Positions 22,266 to 33,653 of a stretch of 64,000 nt of DNA are shown here, piece after piece. Position numbers and translations under genes: made by a program. Every line of letters begins with the position of its first letter. Positions within the stretch are counted from its first letter, which is position 1. The notes below the pieces were generated by a model that was given only the letters and a program-made list of their open reading frames with translations, ran no database searches and was not told the origin of the DNA. The stretch comes from Perognathus longimembris pacificus (taxonomy: Eukaryota; Chordata; Mammalia; Rodentia; Heteromyidae): assembly GCF_023159225.1 (NCBI RefSeq), contig NC_063188.1, positions 30,191,626-30,255,625 on the forward strand, given 5' to 3'.

Positions 22266-24861
22266 GCAAACCTTTATGCTCACAAATTCGAGAACTTGGG
22301 AAGAAATGGATGATTTTCTAGAAAAAAATTCATATCCCCAAACTCAACTATGAAGACTTGAACCTTCTAAACAGACCCATATCCAGTATTGAAATAGAAA
22401 TGGCAATAAGTGATCTCCCATCCAAGAAAAGCCCAGGTCCAGACAGATTCACAGCAGAATTCCACAAGGCCTTCAAAACAGAACTCACACCAATATTTAT
22501 CAATCTCCTCAACAAAATTGAAAGAGAACATTCACTACCAGACACCTTCAATGAAGCAAGTATAACCCTCATCCAAAAACTAGACAGGGACTCATCACAG
22601 AGAGAGGACTATAGACCGATTTCCCTGATGAACATAGACTCAAAAATTCTCAATAAAATTCTGGCCAGTAGACTTCAACAGGTCATCAAAACAATAATAC
22701 ACCACGATCAAACTGGATTCATCCCAGGAATGCAAAGTTGGTTCAATATACGCAGGTCAATTAATACAATTCACCAATCAACCAGAGCAAGGTAAAGAAC
22801 CACATGGTTTTATCTATGATGCGGAAAAAGTGTTCGATAAAATCCAGCACCCATTTATGCTAAAAGCCCGGAAAAAAACTGGGCTTCAGGGAATATTCCT
22901 GAATATAATCAAGGCAATTTATGACAAACCAACAGCAAACATAACTGTAAATGGTGAAAAACTAAAGCCATTCCCTTTAAAATTAGGAACAAGACAGGGA
23001 TGTCTACTCTCTCCCCTGCTCTTTAACATAGTACTAGAATTCCTAGCCAGAGCAATTAGGCAAGAAGAAAATAGAAAGGGGATCCAAATAGGAAAACATG
23101 TAGTTAAACTTTCTGTCTTTGCAGATGACATGATCCTATACCTAAAGAAGCCCATTGACTCTACCCCAAGCTACTAGAGCTGATCTAAAACTTTGCCAGA
23201 GTTGCAGAAAATAAAATAAACCCTCAAAAATCAACGACCTTTCTCTATGCTAATGACCTGAATGTCGAGGCTGAAATCAGGAAAGCAACTCCTTTTGCAA
23301 TAGCCTCAACAAACATAAAGTACCTAGGAATAACCTTAACCAAAGAAGTGAAAGACCTCTACGATGAGAACTTTAAAAACTTGAAAAAAGGAAATTAAGG
23401 CAGAACTAAGAAAATGAAAAAACCTCCCATGCTCCTGGATTGGTAAGATTAATATAATCAAAATGGCAATATTGCCAAAGGCTATCTAAAATTCAATGCA
23501 ATACCCATTAATATCCCAACACCATTCTTTAATGAAATAGAGGAAGCAATCCAGAAATTCAAATGGAACAACAAAAGACCTAGAATAGTAAAAACACTCC
23601 TATACAGAAAGAACGGTGCTGGAGGAATTACAATACCCAACTTCAAACTGTATTATAAAGTTATAGTAATAAAAACAGCTTGGTATTGGCACCAGAAGAG
23701 GACTAAAGACCAATGGAACAGAATTGAAGACCCAGAAATGAACCCACAGAACTATGCATACTTAATCTTTGATAAAGGAGCTAAAACAATAGTCTGGAAG
23801 AAAGATAGCCTCTTTAACAAATGGTGCTGGCTAAGCTGGTTCAACACATGCAACCAACTAAATCTAGATCCTTATATATCACCCTGCACCAAAATCAATT
23901 CCAAATGGATCAAAGACCTCTAAAACAAAACAGACACCCTGAAAACACTAAAGGAAGGAGTAGGAGAAACACATGGGCTCTTTGGCACAGGACATAACTT
24001 TCTTAACAAAGACCCAGAAAGGCTACAAATCAAAGAAAGGATGGACAAATGGAACTGCATCAAACTGCAGAGCTTCTGCAGGGCAAAGGATATAGCTTGC
24101 AAGATAAACAGAAAGCCCACAGACTGGGAGAAGATCTTTACCGGCCATTCAATGGACAAAGGCCTCATATCTAAAATATATGCAGAACTAAAAAAATTAC
24201 ACTCTTCCAAAACACAACTGCAAAGAACCAATAGCCCCCTCAACAAGTGGGCTAAAGATTTACAAAGAGACTTCTCTGATGAGGAAATGAGAATGGGCAA
24301 GAGACATATGAAAAAGTGCTCTACATCACTGGCCATAAAAGAAATGCAAATCAAAACAACATTGAGATTCCATCTCACCCCAGTAAGAATGTCCTATATC
24401 AAGAAAACTAACAATAACAACTGTTGGAGGGGATGTGGCCAAAAGGCAACCCTACTTCATTGTTGGTGGGAATGTAAACTGGCTCAGCCACTGTGGCAAG
24501 CGGTATGGAGATTCCTCAGAAGGCTAAACATAGAACTCCCCTATGACCCAGCAACCCCACTTTTGGGTATCTATCCAAAAAACCGCAAACAAAATCCCAG
24601 TAAAGCCACCAGCACAACCATGTTCATCGCAGCGTAATTTGTCATAGCTAGAATCTGGAACCAACCCAGATGCCCCTCAGTAGACGAATGGATCAGAAAA
24701 ATGAGGTACATATACACAATGGAATTTTATGCCTCTATCAGAAAGAATGACATTGTCCCATTTGTAAGGAAATGGAAGGACTTGGAAAAATTATACTAAG
24801 TGAAGTGAGCCAGACCCAAAGAAACATGGACTCTATGGTCTCCCTTATAAGGAATAATTAG
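22266..24861 (+). pseudogene. L1 ORF2 fragment (reverse transcriptase to C-terminus), broken
   Basis: L1 ORF2 encodes the endonuclease and reverse transcriptase that copies L1 RNA at a nicked chromosomal target. This copy lacks the endonuclease. The stretch 22358-22795 carries the N-terminal reverse transcriptase motifs ([29 protein letters not shown]). 22830-23177 carries [15 protein letters not shown] and an intact FADD catalytic motif at 23118-23129. 24041-24637 holds the C-terminal domain with a Cys/His-rich motif of the form C-x3-C-x7-H-x4-C. Frame changes between these pieces, including one near 22790-22830, and further stops between 23180 and 24040 show that it cannot make a full product. 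The homologous stop is the TAG at about 24859. Confidence 0.93.
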
Positions 24862-25377
24862 CACAGGTTTAAGCAAGTTATAGCAAAGGATCACAAGAGC
24901 CCAATACTATACCCTTATGAACACATAATATAATGCCAAGTGAAATGAACTCCATGTTATGGAAACGATTGTTATATCACAATGGTAACTACTTTCAAAG
25001 TGCCAAATGTAACTGTAGCCTCTATTATTGATGATCTTCTTATATCACCTTCCTGTGGTTATACCTACACTTTCTCTGTATCTTATCTGAGTATATTGGA
25101 AACCAGGTATACTGGTATTAGAACTAGGAAACTGTAAGGGAACACCAAAATCGAGAGACACAGGGTAAAAAAAGACAAACAACTACAAAAGCAATACTTG
25201 CAAAACTGTTTGGTGTAAATGAACTGAACAACTCATGGTGAAGGGAAGGGAAAGGGGGAGGGGGAGGGGGAATGAGGGACGAGGTAACAAACAGTACAAG
25301 AAATGTATACAATGCCTAATGTATGAAACTGTAACCTCTCTGTAATTCAGTTTTATAATAAATATATATAAAATAAA
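22266..25377 (+). mobile_element. 5'-truncated L1 with target-site duplication
   Basis: The element starts inside ORF2 just before the reverse transcriptase domain and runs through ORF2 and the 3' UTR to an A-rich end (ATAATAAATATATATAAAATAAA). Flanks AAAATCCTCACAGTT (22251-22265) and AAAATCCTTACAGTT (25378-25392) form a 15-bp target-site duplication with one mismatch. It landed in the ancient L1M that resumes at 25393. Confidence 0.95.
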
Positions 25378-25392
25378 AAAATCCTTACAGTT

Positions 25393-25847
25393 AATATAAT
25401 GCCGTAATCACAAAATTATTTTCCCTACAATTACCCTGACAAAGTAAAGATATTCACTTGCACTACTCCTTTCGTCATTATATGAGAAGATTAGCAATTT
25501 TATGTAATGAAATTAGAAACATCTGGATTGGAAAGAGTACATATGTTCCTATTAGTATACAATGTAACTGCCCATGTAAACAATCGTAAGGAATTTACAC
25601 GGACCAAAGTCTACAAAAGGTAAAATACAAAATCTATAATGAACTGAAGTAACCAATATTATAAAATATAAGGTTAATTGATCAAAATATATTGTATTCT
25701 ACATTTAATCAAGAAATTGAAAATAAAATTAAAAATTAGTGCAAAGTAAAATTCAAACAAAAGCCTAACAAACATAAATATAAATTTTCCAAAATATATG
25801 TAAGATGTATGAAATGAAAAGTATAAAACACTGATGAAAAAATCAAG
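25393..25847 (+). mobile_element. Ancient L1M ORF2, reverse transcriptase region (continuation)
   Basis: The decayed text (CAAAATTATTTTCCCTACAA, AACATCTGGATTGGAAAGAG, AACAATCGTAAGGAATTTAC) continues the ORF2 order from 22250, consistent with one old element split by the L1 at 22266. No open frame remains. Confidence 0.6.
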
Positions 25848-26477
25848 AAAAAATGACCTTGCCCCATTTGTAAGGAAATGAGAGGACTTGGAAAAAATTA
25901 TACCAAGTGAAGTGAGCCAGACCCAAAGAAACATGAACTCTATGGTCTCCCTCATAGGGAATAATTAGCACAGGTTTATGCTAGTCACAGCAGAGGATCA
26001 CAAGAGCCTAATAGCTATGCCCCTATGAATGCATAAGATAATGTTAAGTGAAATAAACTCCATGTTATGGAAACAAGTGATATATCACTTTCTTACTTCC
26101 AACATGCCATGTGAAACCATAGCTTCTATTACTGATGACCCTCTTGTATCCCCTTCCTGTGGTTGTACCTGCACTATCACTGTATCTTATCTGAGGACAT
26201 TGGAAACTTTATATACCGGTATTAGAACCAGGAAAGTTAAAGGGAATACCAGAATCGAGAGACACAGGATAAAAAGGCAAACGTCTACAAAAGCAATACT
26301 TGCAAAACTGTTTGGTGTAAACCAACTGAACAAGTCATGGGGGGAGAGGGAAAAAGGGTAGGAGGAGGGGGGAATGAGGGAGGAGGTAACAAACAGTACA
26401 CGAAATGTATCCAATGCCTAACATATGAAACTGTAACTTCTATGTACATCACTTTGACAATAAATAAGAAAAACAAG
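25848..26477 (+). mobile_element. 5'-truncated L1 3' end
   Basis: It begins near the ORF2 C-terminus (TTTGTAAGGAAATG, then AGTGAAGTGAGCCAGACCC). The 3' UTR is of the same type as at 24.86-25.38 kb and has a GA-rich block near 26340-26385. It ends at TTTGACAATAAATAAG. About 630 bp long, inserted in the ancient L1M that resumes near 26478. Confidence 0.92.
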
Positions 26478-26650
26478 ACAAATAGATATATCTTATGTTC
26501 ATGGATTGGAAGGTTCAACAATTTTAAGCTGTCAAGCTCTTCCCTAAGCAAACTACAAATTCAAATGAGTTGCAACCAAATTCTCAGCATGAATTTTTGT
26601 TAAATTGTCAATCTGAATTTTAAATGTATATTCAGGAATTTAAAATGTGA
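26478..26650 (+). mobile_element. Ancient L1M ORF2 (continuation)
   Basis: TATCTTATGTTCATGGATTGG and ACTACAAATTCAAATGAGTTG match the region after the reverse transcriptase core in old L1s. Position and orientation agree with the fragments before the inserted L1. Confidence 0.65.
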
Positions 26651-27070
26651 TTCAGAAGAATTCCAAGTAAATTATGTCAATGTTTCACTGCATAATTGAG
26701 TTTGTGCATAGTTATGTCCTTGCAAATGCAACTGAGGAGGGCAAAAGGCAGAATAATTTTAGAGTGGAAATACCAGCTTGTCACATGATCAAGTCAACAT
26801 ATGTAGTCACAAAATATATTTAAATAAAGTGCCAAAAATTCCACTTTATTTCTGTCATCTTCCTTCACAAATCCCAGAGTCACAGTCTACTCATGAGAAA
26901 GGCATGACACAAATTAGAAAACAGGAGCATCCTGCACCTTAGTCCACTATTTCTAACCACTCTCAAGGGCATCCAACATTAGGAAAATCAAGGAGTTTTT
27001 TAGTCAAGATGAGATAAGGAGACGTGAAAATCAAATGTACTGTATCATCTTGAATAAGATCTTAGAGAAA

Positions 27071-27264
27071 GGGGCTGAGAATATGGCCTAGTGTTAGAGT
27101 GCTTGCCTTGTACACATGAAGCCCTGGGTTTGATTCCTCAGCACCACATATATAGAAAAAGCCAGAAGTAGCGCTCTGGCTCAAGAGGCAGAGTGCTAGC
27201 TTTGAGCAAAAGAAGCTAGGTACAGTGCTCAGGCCCTGAGTTCAAGCCCCAGCACTGGAAAGAA
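27071..27264 (+). mobile_element. Dimeric ID-type SINE with 15-bp target-site duplication
   Basis: Both monomers are complete. Identical AAGATCTTAGAGAAA flanks occur at 27056-27070 and 27265-27279. The left half has ATGGCCTAGTGTTAGAG (A-box region) and GGTTTGATTCC (B-box). Confidence 0.96.
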
Positions 27265-27279
27265 AAGATCTTAGAGAAA

Positions 27280-28125
27280 TAAAACGAAGTGATGTAAACT
27301 GTAAAGGGATCTGAAAAAGTATAAACTTCAAATAATAAAAATGTGTCAATATTGTTTGATTAGTTGTGAATGATAAGAAAAACTATAAGGGTATAATATG
27401 GGAACTCTATACCTTCTGCTCAAAAATTAAGTATTCATGGATGTTAGCAATCTAGACATTAATTGCCTTAAAATCACCCCAAGTGTCTTTTGAAAACGTT
27501 TTATTACTTAACAACCCTCCCCTGTAAACCCAGATACCCTCATGGAGAGAAGATAGATAAGCAAAAATATGAACCCATGAAAATCTGTATATAAAGTTTG
27601 AGCATTCCATAAAAAGCCTATTTACATTATTGTGGGGGTTAATCTTTTAGTACCCATTAGCCTTCCTGTCACTACTATGTAAGTTATCTTGAGCAAAAGG
27701 TCAAATTAAATATAGACAAAAAAATTACTCCACTGGAAAAAAATTTTATATGATTCTTGACAGATCAAGTGAAAATATGTTATATGAAAATATACAGTAT
27801 ATCACTTGTAAAGGACTGATTCTAGAATAAAGATTTATCTAAATATGCTAATAAGACAATATAGAATTCAGTAAAAATAGGGAAACATTGGGAGTAATAT
27901 GAATGAATGTCAAAGCCCAGGAAAATATGCTAATATTACTAGTCATTAGGGAAACAAAATCAATTTTGTCAGCCAAATATATCTGTAAAGAAAATATGTC
28001 ATATTAGACAGTCTGTTCAATAGAATATTTACTATCCAGCTACAATAATTAACACTGTGTACTGTCAAGTGGGAGGCAGACACACAGACGTACTAAGCAC
28101 AGCAGAACATCTACATGCAGACCTC
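27280..28125. other. Gene-free AT-rich sequence
   Basis: No gene or named repeat is recognised. It may include further decayed L1, since old L1 sequence lies on both sides. Confidence 0.4.
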
Positions 28126-28129
28126 CACA

Positions 28130-29360
28130 TATGTTGTGATCACTGATTTTTGAGAAAAGCACAAAATTATAACCTATGGTCTTTTCAACAGATGTTACTG
28201 AAACCACTGGCTTCGAGCCATATAAAATATGATTGTAAAAAAAGTAGACTTTTACCCATTAGACAATAATTACTTCCAACTGAATCACATGCTTAACTAT
28301 AGAGATCCTAAATCTTAAACTTCTAGAAAAATTTTTGAGATCATATATTAGACTAAAAATTTTTAAATGTAGCACAAAATGGATGATTCCAAAAAAGAAA
28401 CAAGATACTCTCTGTAGAGACATTTAAGAAAATGGGAAGTGCAGCTAAAGAGGGGGAGAAAATATTTTCAAAACACATATAAAAGACTTGCTTTCAGAAT
28501 AAAAAGCTGTCTAAAGTCAACAATAGTATATCTAACTCCTTAAAAATGAGCAAAATATTTGAACAGATACCAAGAGTTATATAAATGGAAAAAAAAACTT
28601 ATGAAAAGATCATAATAGCTCCAGCGATGAGGGAAAATCAAATGAAATGTGTAATAAGAAATCACTACACCTGATAGAATGGTTGAAATAAAAAGAACTC
28701 TCAATATACCAGCTGCTGACAAGTGCAGAACAAGTAGAACCCAATCATTGATCATGGGAATATAAATGTTTTGCTACGTTGGAAAATACCAGATAATTCT
28801 TACAAAGTTAAGCACACTGCTAGATTTTATATGGCAATCCCACTCCTACATATTCATGTAACTGAAATAAGTCCTTAATTTCCATGAAAATTCCGTACAA
28901 AGATATATGTAGTTGTTTGATTTATAATCACAAGAGGTAGAAATAACAAAATTGCCCTCAGTGACTGTATGGGCTAAAAAATGGTTCTTCCTCTCAATAA
29001 GCCATCAGTCTGTTAGGAAAGGAAAATCTATTGATCCCCATACTTAAAAAATCCCAAATACATTATGCTTACTTAAAAGTCAAAATGCTCTCTTGTATGA
29101 TTCAATTTATATGACATTTTGGAAAAATCAGAGGTTAGGATTGTGATGATGACTTTACTAGAAACAAAACCACAGAGAGGGGCTGGGAATATGGCCTAGT
29201 GGCAAGAGTGATTGCCTCGTACACAAGAAGCCCTAGGTTCGATTCCCCAGTACCAAATGTATAGAAAATGGCCAGAAGTGGTGCTGTGGCTCAAGTGGCA
29301 GAGTGCTAGACTTGAGCAAAAAAATAAGAAGCCAGGGACAGTGCTCAGGCCCTGAGTCCA

Positions 29361-29404
<44 letters not shown>

Positions 29405-29550
29405 GAAAACCACAGAGAAATTTTTCAAGTTATAACATTATTCTATGTCTTTATCAATGAGGACAGTTAATTGATTGTCTTTCTTTGCTGAAAGTCAGAA
29501 CTGTAATCCAAAAGAGTAAAATTTTACTGTATATAAACTAAATACAGCAT
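28130..29550 (+). mobile_element. Ancient L1M ORF2 C-terminus and 3' end, split by a SINE
   Basis: Ordered old-L1 matches: TCACTGATTTTTGAGAAAAGC near 28140, TCTTTTCAACAGATGTTACTG near 28180, TGGTTGAAATAAAAAGAACTC near 28680, GGCAATCCCACTCCTACATATT near 28830 and AATTGCCCTCAGTGACTGT near 28950. The terminal block is near 29500-29545. A dimeric SINE occupies 29179-29405. Confidence 0.7.
29179..29405 (+). mobile_element. Dimeric ID-type SINE with 13-bp target-site duplication
   Basis: Left and right monomers are followed by a long A-rich tail with AAAAG repeats. The flanks AAAACCACAGAGA at 29166-29178 and 29406-29418 are identical. The left B-box is GGTTCGATTCC. Confidence 0.95.
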
Positions 29551-29639
29551 AAAAATCTTCCAGCTAAATATGTGTTAATGTCTACTACATCAATATTATA
29601 AAGGGAAACTTGTTATGATCAAGACAATAGAGATATGAA

Positions 29640-30070
29640 GTATTTGATAAATGTCAACATATATCCAGAAACAAAAAGTTGTTAAAAATAGAAATAGGAA
29701 TAAAAGCTCTAATCTTATCAAAATATATTCAAAACATACAGTCAACATCATATTTTAGGTAGAATTTAACTCAGATATGCTTTCTTCCATAATTTATATT
29801 CAACATTATACTTGAAAATTGTTCATAGCATCATTTGATGAAGAAAAGATATGAATGGCAGGACAACTGAAAAAGAAGAGATAAAAATGTCATTGTTCAT
29901 GGATAATGTAATTATGTAAGTAGAAAATACAGAAAAAAAAAGCTGCTTTGGAGAAACGAATAGCATACAAGCTGTGGAAATTAAAGTCAGTACAGTATTC
30001 TAAGGGGAAATGCATGTATTTAAACCAACAGCTAATAATGATGACATACATTTTTAAATGACATTGCTCT
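29640..30070 (+). mobile_element. Ancient L1M ORF2, reverse transcriptase region
   Basis: AAAATGTCATTGTTCATGGA near 29885 occupies the place of the active-site region. It is followed by text resembling the downstream AGTAGAAAATAC and CAGCTAATAATGATGACATA. Severely decayed and non-coding. Confidence 0.6.
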
Positions 30071-30084
30071 GGTTTAGATATAGT

Positions 30085-30370
30085 TTGAATGTTTCTAACA
30101 ATGATTAGTATGTTGAGAGCTTTATCCTCATTGGGATGACATTAAGAGGTGTGTGCCCTGTTTAAGAGCTGGGACCCACCGGAAGGTGACTATGTTTCTG
30201 TGGTAATTGTCTTTGCAAGAAGTTAAGGTAGTTTTATAGAACCACAGTTATTTCCCATGAGATTATATTGCTATAAAAAGAGTGAGCCTAGACTATGAAG
30301 TTCTCTAACTTTCCCATCTCACTGTGGTCTCTCCCTCTTGTACATGCTCTTGCCATGATGCCAGTCACCA
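30085..30370 (+). mobile_element. MaLR-type (MLT1/MST-like) LTR relic
   Basis: GGTTTAGATATAGTTTGAATG, TATGTTGAGAGCTTTATCCTC, GGGACCCACCGGAAGGTGAC, a CATGAGATTATATTGCTATA block and CTCTTGCCATGATGCC follow the order of old MaLR LTRs. No internal retroviral sequence is seen. Confidence 0.55.
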
Positions 30371-31000
30371 TATGGTTATACAGTCAAAAGATTATAAAAG
30401 TATTTTACACCTTAATTATGGTGACCTATACATCTGTCAAATTTCACTGAACTGCACATTTAAAATAGGTAAAATTTTATTGTATACTTTGTATTTTATA
30501 TATTATATATGTTAAAACTCAATATATCTGTTGTCCTAAAAATGAGCATTATTAAGTAGCAAACTAAAAAGTGAGAGCCAATATATGCACTGTATGCAAC
30601 TTCAAGGGCTAATTTCTATGATTTGAAAATAATTCTGATAAATCAATATGAGAAAGATTAACACTCAATATAAATTGGGCAGAGTCTAGACAGAACTTCA
30701 TACACAAAGCTAAAATGGTACAAATGAAGATATGCTCAATAAAAATTTAAATTAAATTTCAATGAGTTACCATTATATACCAGTGAGAATGGCCCAAACA
30801 ATAACAAAAACTAATGATACAAAGTATTGGCTGGAACTACTACCTAGTATTTTGGGGAATAGAAACTAGTAAAATATACTTTGAAAACCAGAGGGGCATA
30901 TATATATATGGCTCTCAATAATGTTACTTCTTGAAATGGATAACCAAAATATTCCTGACAGAAATATGTATATTAGAAGATGAATCATCTACAAAATGAA
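30371..31000 (+). mobile_element. Ancient L1 fragments
   Basis: 30400-30520 resembles an L1M 3' end (TGAACTGCACATTTAAAATAGG, AATTTTATTGTATACT). 30715-30995 resembles an ORF2 C-terminal segment (AATGAGTTACCATTATATACC, AGTGAGAATGGCCC, AAAGTATTGGCTGGAACTAC). These are separate decayed pieces. Confidence 0.55.
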
Positions 31001-31261
31001 CTTTCTGGAGCCTGACAGAGAGTCAAAATCACAAGCAAACTAAAATATATACCCCAAAGTGTGGCAATTGTCTCCAAGCAGAGACACAATAATGAATGTT
31101 TTCACATTTAGCAGAAAACAAGAGAAAGAGGTGTCCACAGTACATACACATACGTAAACAGGTAAAATAAAATAAACTAAAATTGTATTATATTTTTATG
31201 GGTAACTATGGCTGAAAGAGTCTTTATGGAAAAACTAGGAGTCCTAGACAAAAAACCAAGT

Positions 31262-32360
31262 CTCGGAACTTCTGGGAAGACAGCGGAGGAGCAGCAGAGC
31301 CCTAGCTGAGCTCCCTCTAACATCGCAGTTTTCCCACTCCAGGGAAATTTTACTCCTAGAAAGACAGCCCAAGTAAGTTATAACAGTACAGGGATTCTGG
31401 CAAGGAAGGAAAAATCAACTTTGCTGGTCTGAAAACACAGACTTGAGCTCCGGGCAGCAACCCACCGCCATGCCAGTGCCGGCACTGGCACAGCGCCCTG
31501 CACTCTGTGCACCTAAAGCACACAATGGTGACCAGGGAGAAATCCTCCAGATGGTGGCGGACACACGCAGATTGTAGGCTGAGCACAGACGGGCAAAAAT
31601 TACAGAGAAAGTGTGAGTACCCCAAGAAAAGACATTCTTACTCACGCCCACAGAGCAGCTTCTGGAAGCTAGCTCTTCCCCCACTGCCAGAGCAAAGTGC
31701 CATCTTTGACACTGGCACAGGGTCAGACCAGACTGGAACTAAAGCAGGAGAAAGCGAGGACAAAGAAGCCATCTTTGAAAAGGGCAAGAGGGACAAGTGA
31801 AGTGATCCAGACCCAAAAAAACATGGACTCTATGGTCTCCCTCAGGGAATAATCAGCACAGGTTTAGGCTAGTCACAGCAGAGGATCACAAGAGCCCAAT
31901 AGCTATACCTTTATGAACACAAAAAATGATGCTAAGTCAAATGAACCCCATGTTATGGAAATGACTGTTATATCACTGTTGTAATTACTTTCAACATGCC
32001 ATGTGAAACCGTAGCTTCTATTATTGATGATACTCTTGTATGCCCTTCCTATGGTGGTACCTTTACTATCTCTGTATCTTATCTGAGTACATTGGAAACC
32101 GTGTATACAGGTATTAGAAGTAGGAAACTGTAAGGGAATACCAAAATTGAGAGACACAGGGTAAAAAAGACAAACGATTACAAAAACAACACTTGCAAAA
32201 CTCTTTAGTGTAAATCTACTGAACAACTCGTGGGAGGAAAAGGAAAGGGGAAGGGGAGGGGGGAATGAGGGAGGAGGTAACAAACAGTACAAGAAATGTA
32301 TCCAATGCCTAAAGTATGATACTGTAACCGCTCTGTATATCAGTTTGACAATTAAAAAAA
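31262..32360 (+). mobile_element. Internally deleted L1: 5' UTR joined directly to the 3' end
   Basis: 31262-31797 is L1 5' UTR. It opens with the GGAGGAGCAGCAGAGCCCTA block shared by the full-length copies at 34.5 and 44.9 kb. Its first half resembles the 34.5-kb copy and its later part (near 31620-31780) the 44.9-kb copy. At about 31795-31797 it passes, with AAG shared by both sides, into the last ~60-70 bp of ORF2 and a normal 3' UTR ending at TTTGACAATTAAAAAAAAG. ORF1 and almost all of ORF2 are missing, so it encodes nothing. Splicing of L1 RNA before insertion, or deletion, could explain it. Confidence 0.88.
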
Positions 32361-32877
32361 AGTGTCTTCAAGGGAAATTGTATGGAAATATGGGGGCAAA
32401 AGAGGAGACTCTTTCCTTGATGGTATACCATGTGATTGGTGCAGATAGGTAAAAAGCCCAGTTGCTGTGAAGAATACTTATTTCTTACAAAATAAATATT
32501 AAAGTAGTGGTGGTAGAGTAACAAAGAATGAAGCATGAGACACAATAACTGATGTTAAAATGCAGTATAATCTTCTAACAAATGAAATGACATGGTATTG
32601 GCATAAAAACACGGACATAGAAGAAAGGAAGAGAACAGAGAACCTGAAAGTAAAACCATGCATCTGAAACTGTCAAGTGAATTTACTGAAGATTCAAAGA
32701 ACATACATTGTAGAAAGGCTAGTCTTTTCAGCAAATGGTCTTGGGAAATCTTCATATCTACAAGTAGACTAATAAAGTTATAAGAGTTTCTTTTCAGTAA
32801 CAAAAACAACACCAAAAAAGTTGAAGACTTAAATGAAAGTTGTAAGATCATGAAAGTACTAAAAGAAAACTATTATT

Positions 32878-32935
32878 TCCATACTGGTGTTTGAACTCAG
32901 GTCCTTTTATTTGCTAGGCGGGTACACCTCAACCG
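32878..32935 (-). mobile_element. ID-type SINE fragment, minus strand
   Basis: ACTGGTGTTTGAACTCAGG and TTTGCTAGGCGGGTACACC are the reverse-strand B-box and A-box halves of an ID-like monomer. Confidence 0.55.
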
Positions 32936-32937
32936 AA

Positions 32938-33050
32938 AAACTGGGCATGGTGACATGTACTTGCATCCCTGCTATGGTGGGAAGGATAATAGAATTACGA
33001 TCCAAGCTGACTAAGACAAGAATTAAAACTAACTCAAAAATAATTGCAAC
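32938..33050 (+). mobile_element. B1-like SINE fragment
   Basis: ACTGGGCATGGTGACATGTA opens a short 7SL-like segment followed by GATCCAAGCTGACTAAGACA and an A-rich end, abutting the next SINE. Confidence 0.55.
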
Positions 33051-33054
33051 AAGC

Positions 33055-33298
33055 CAGGCGCTAGTGGCTCACACCTGAAATCCTAGCTACTTAAGAACCT
33101 GAGATATGGGGGTCATGGATCACGGCTCAAAACTAGCTCAGACAGGAAAGGCCATGAGAATCTGATCTCTGATAAACTACTCAGAAAAAGTCTGAACTGG
33201 TGCTGTGGCTCAAGTGGTAGAGCATTAGCCTTGAGCACAAAGAAGCTCAGGGACAGGACCCAGAACCTGAGTTCAAACCCCAGGATTATAAAAAAAGA
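33055..33298 (+). mobile_element. Composite B1 + ID-like SINE
   Basis: This is one of the clearer examples. The left half is GCCAGGCGCTAGTGGCTCAC, TGAAATCCTAGCTACTTAAG, then GGAAAGGCCATGAGAATCTG. The right half is GGTGCTGTGGCTCAAGTGG, TAGCCTTGAGCACAAAGAAG, CTCAGGGACAGGACCCAG, GAGTTCAAACCCCAGGA. A-rich tail. Confidence 0.9.
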
Positions 33299-33299
33299 A

Positions 33300-33392
33300 T
33301 CACAACACTATAGATCGAAGCGTGAATCAAGCAGTGTAACACTTGCCTCTGAAATCCTGAGTTTAATCCCCAGTAAATATAAAAACGCTATT
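33300..33392 (+). mobile_element. ID-like SINE monomer
   Basis: The segment with AAGCAGTGTAACACTTGCCT and TGAGTTTAATCCCCAGTAAA has the A/B-box arrangement of an ID monomer; old copy. Confidence 0.6.
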
Positions 33393-33619
33393 GTCAAAAT
33401 GCTAATGACAAGTGCCAGAGGAACAGGAAAGGCTTGTGAACTATTTGTGAGAATGGACATTAGTCCAACCATTATAGGAAACAGTGTGAAAAAAATGAAA
33501 AAATAGAACATTATGAAAAATAAACTTAAAATATAACTACTATGATCCAGAAAATCCACTACTAAGTATACAGTATGAGGAGAAAATGTACCTGGGGAAA
33601 GAGGTGAAATCAGCATATT

Positions 33620-33653
33620 GAAAACAGGAAGTGGTGCTGTGGCTCAGAAAACA
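33620..33653 (+). mobile_element. 20-nt SINE micro-insertion flanked by 7-bp repeats
   Basis: GGAAGTGGTGCTGTGGCTCA (33627-33646) matches the core of the right SINE monomer exactly and lies within ancient L1 3' sequence. It is bracketed by GAAAACA at 33620-33626 and 33647-33653. The old L1 reads through on both sides. Confidence 0.6.
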
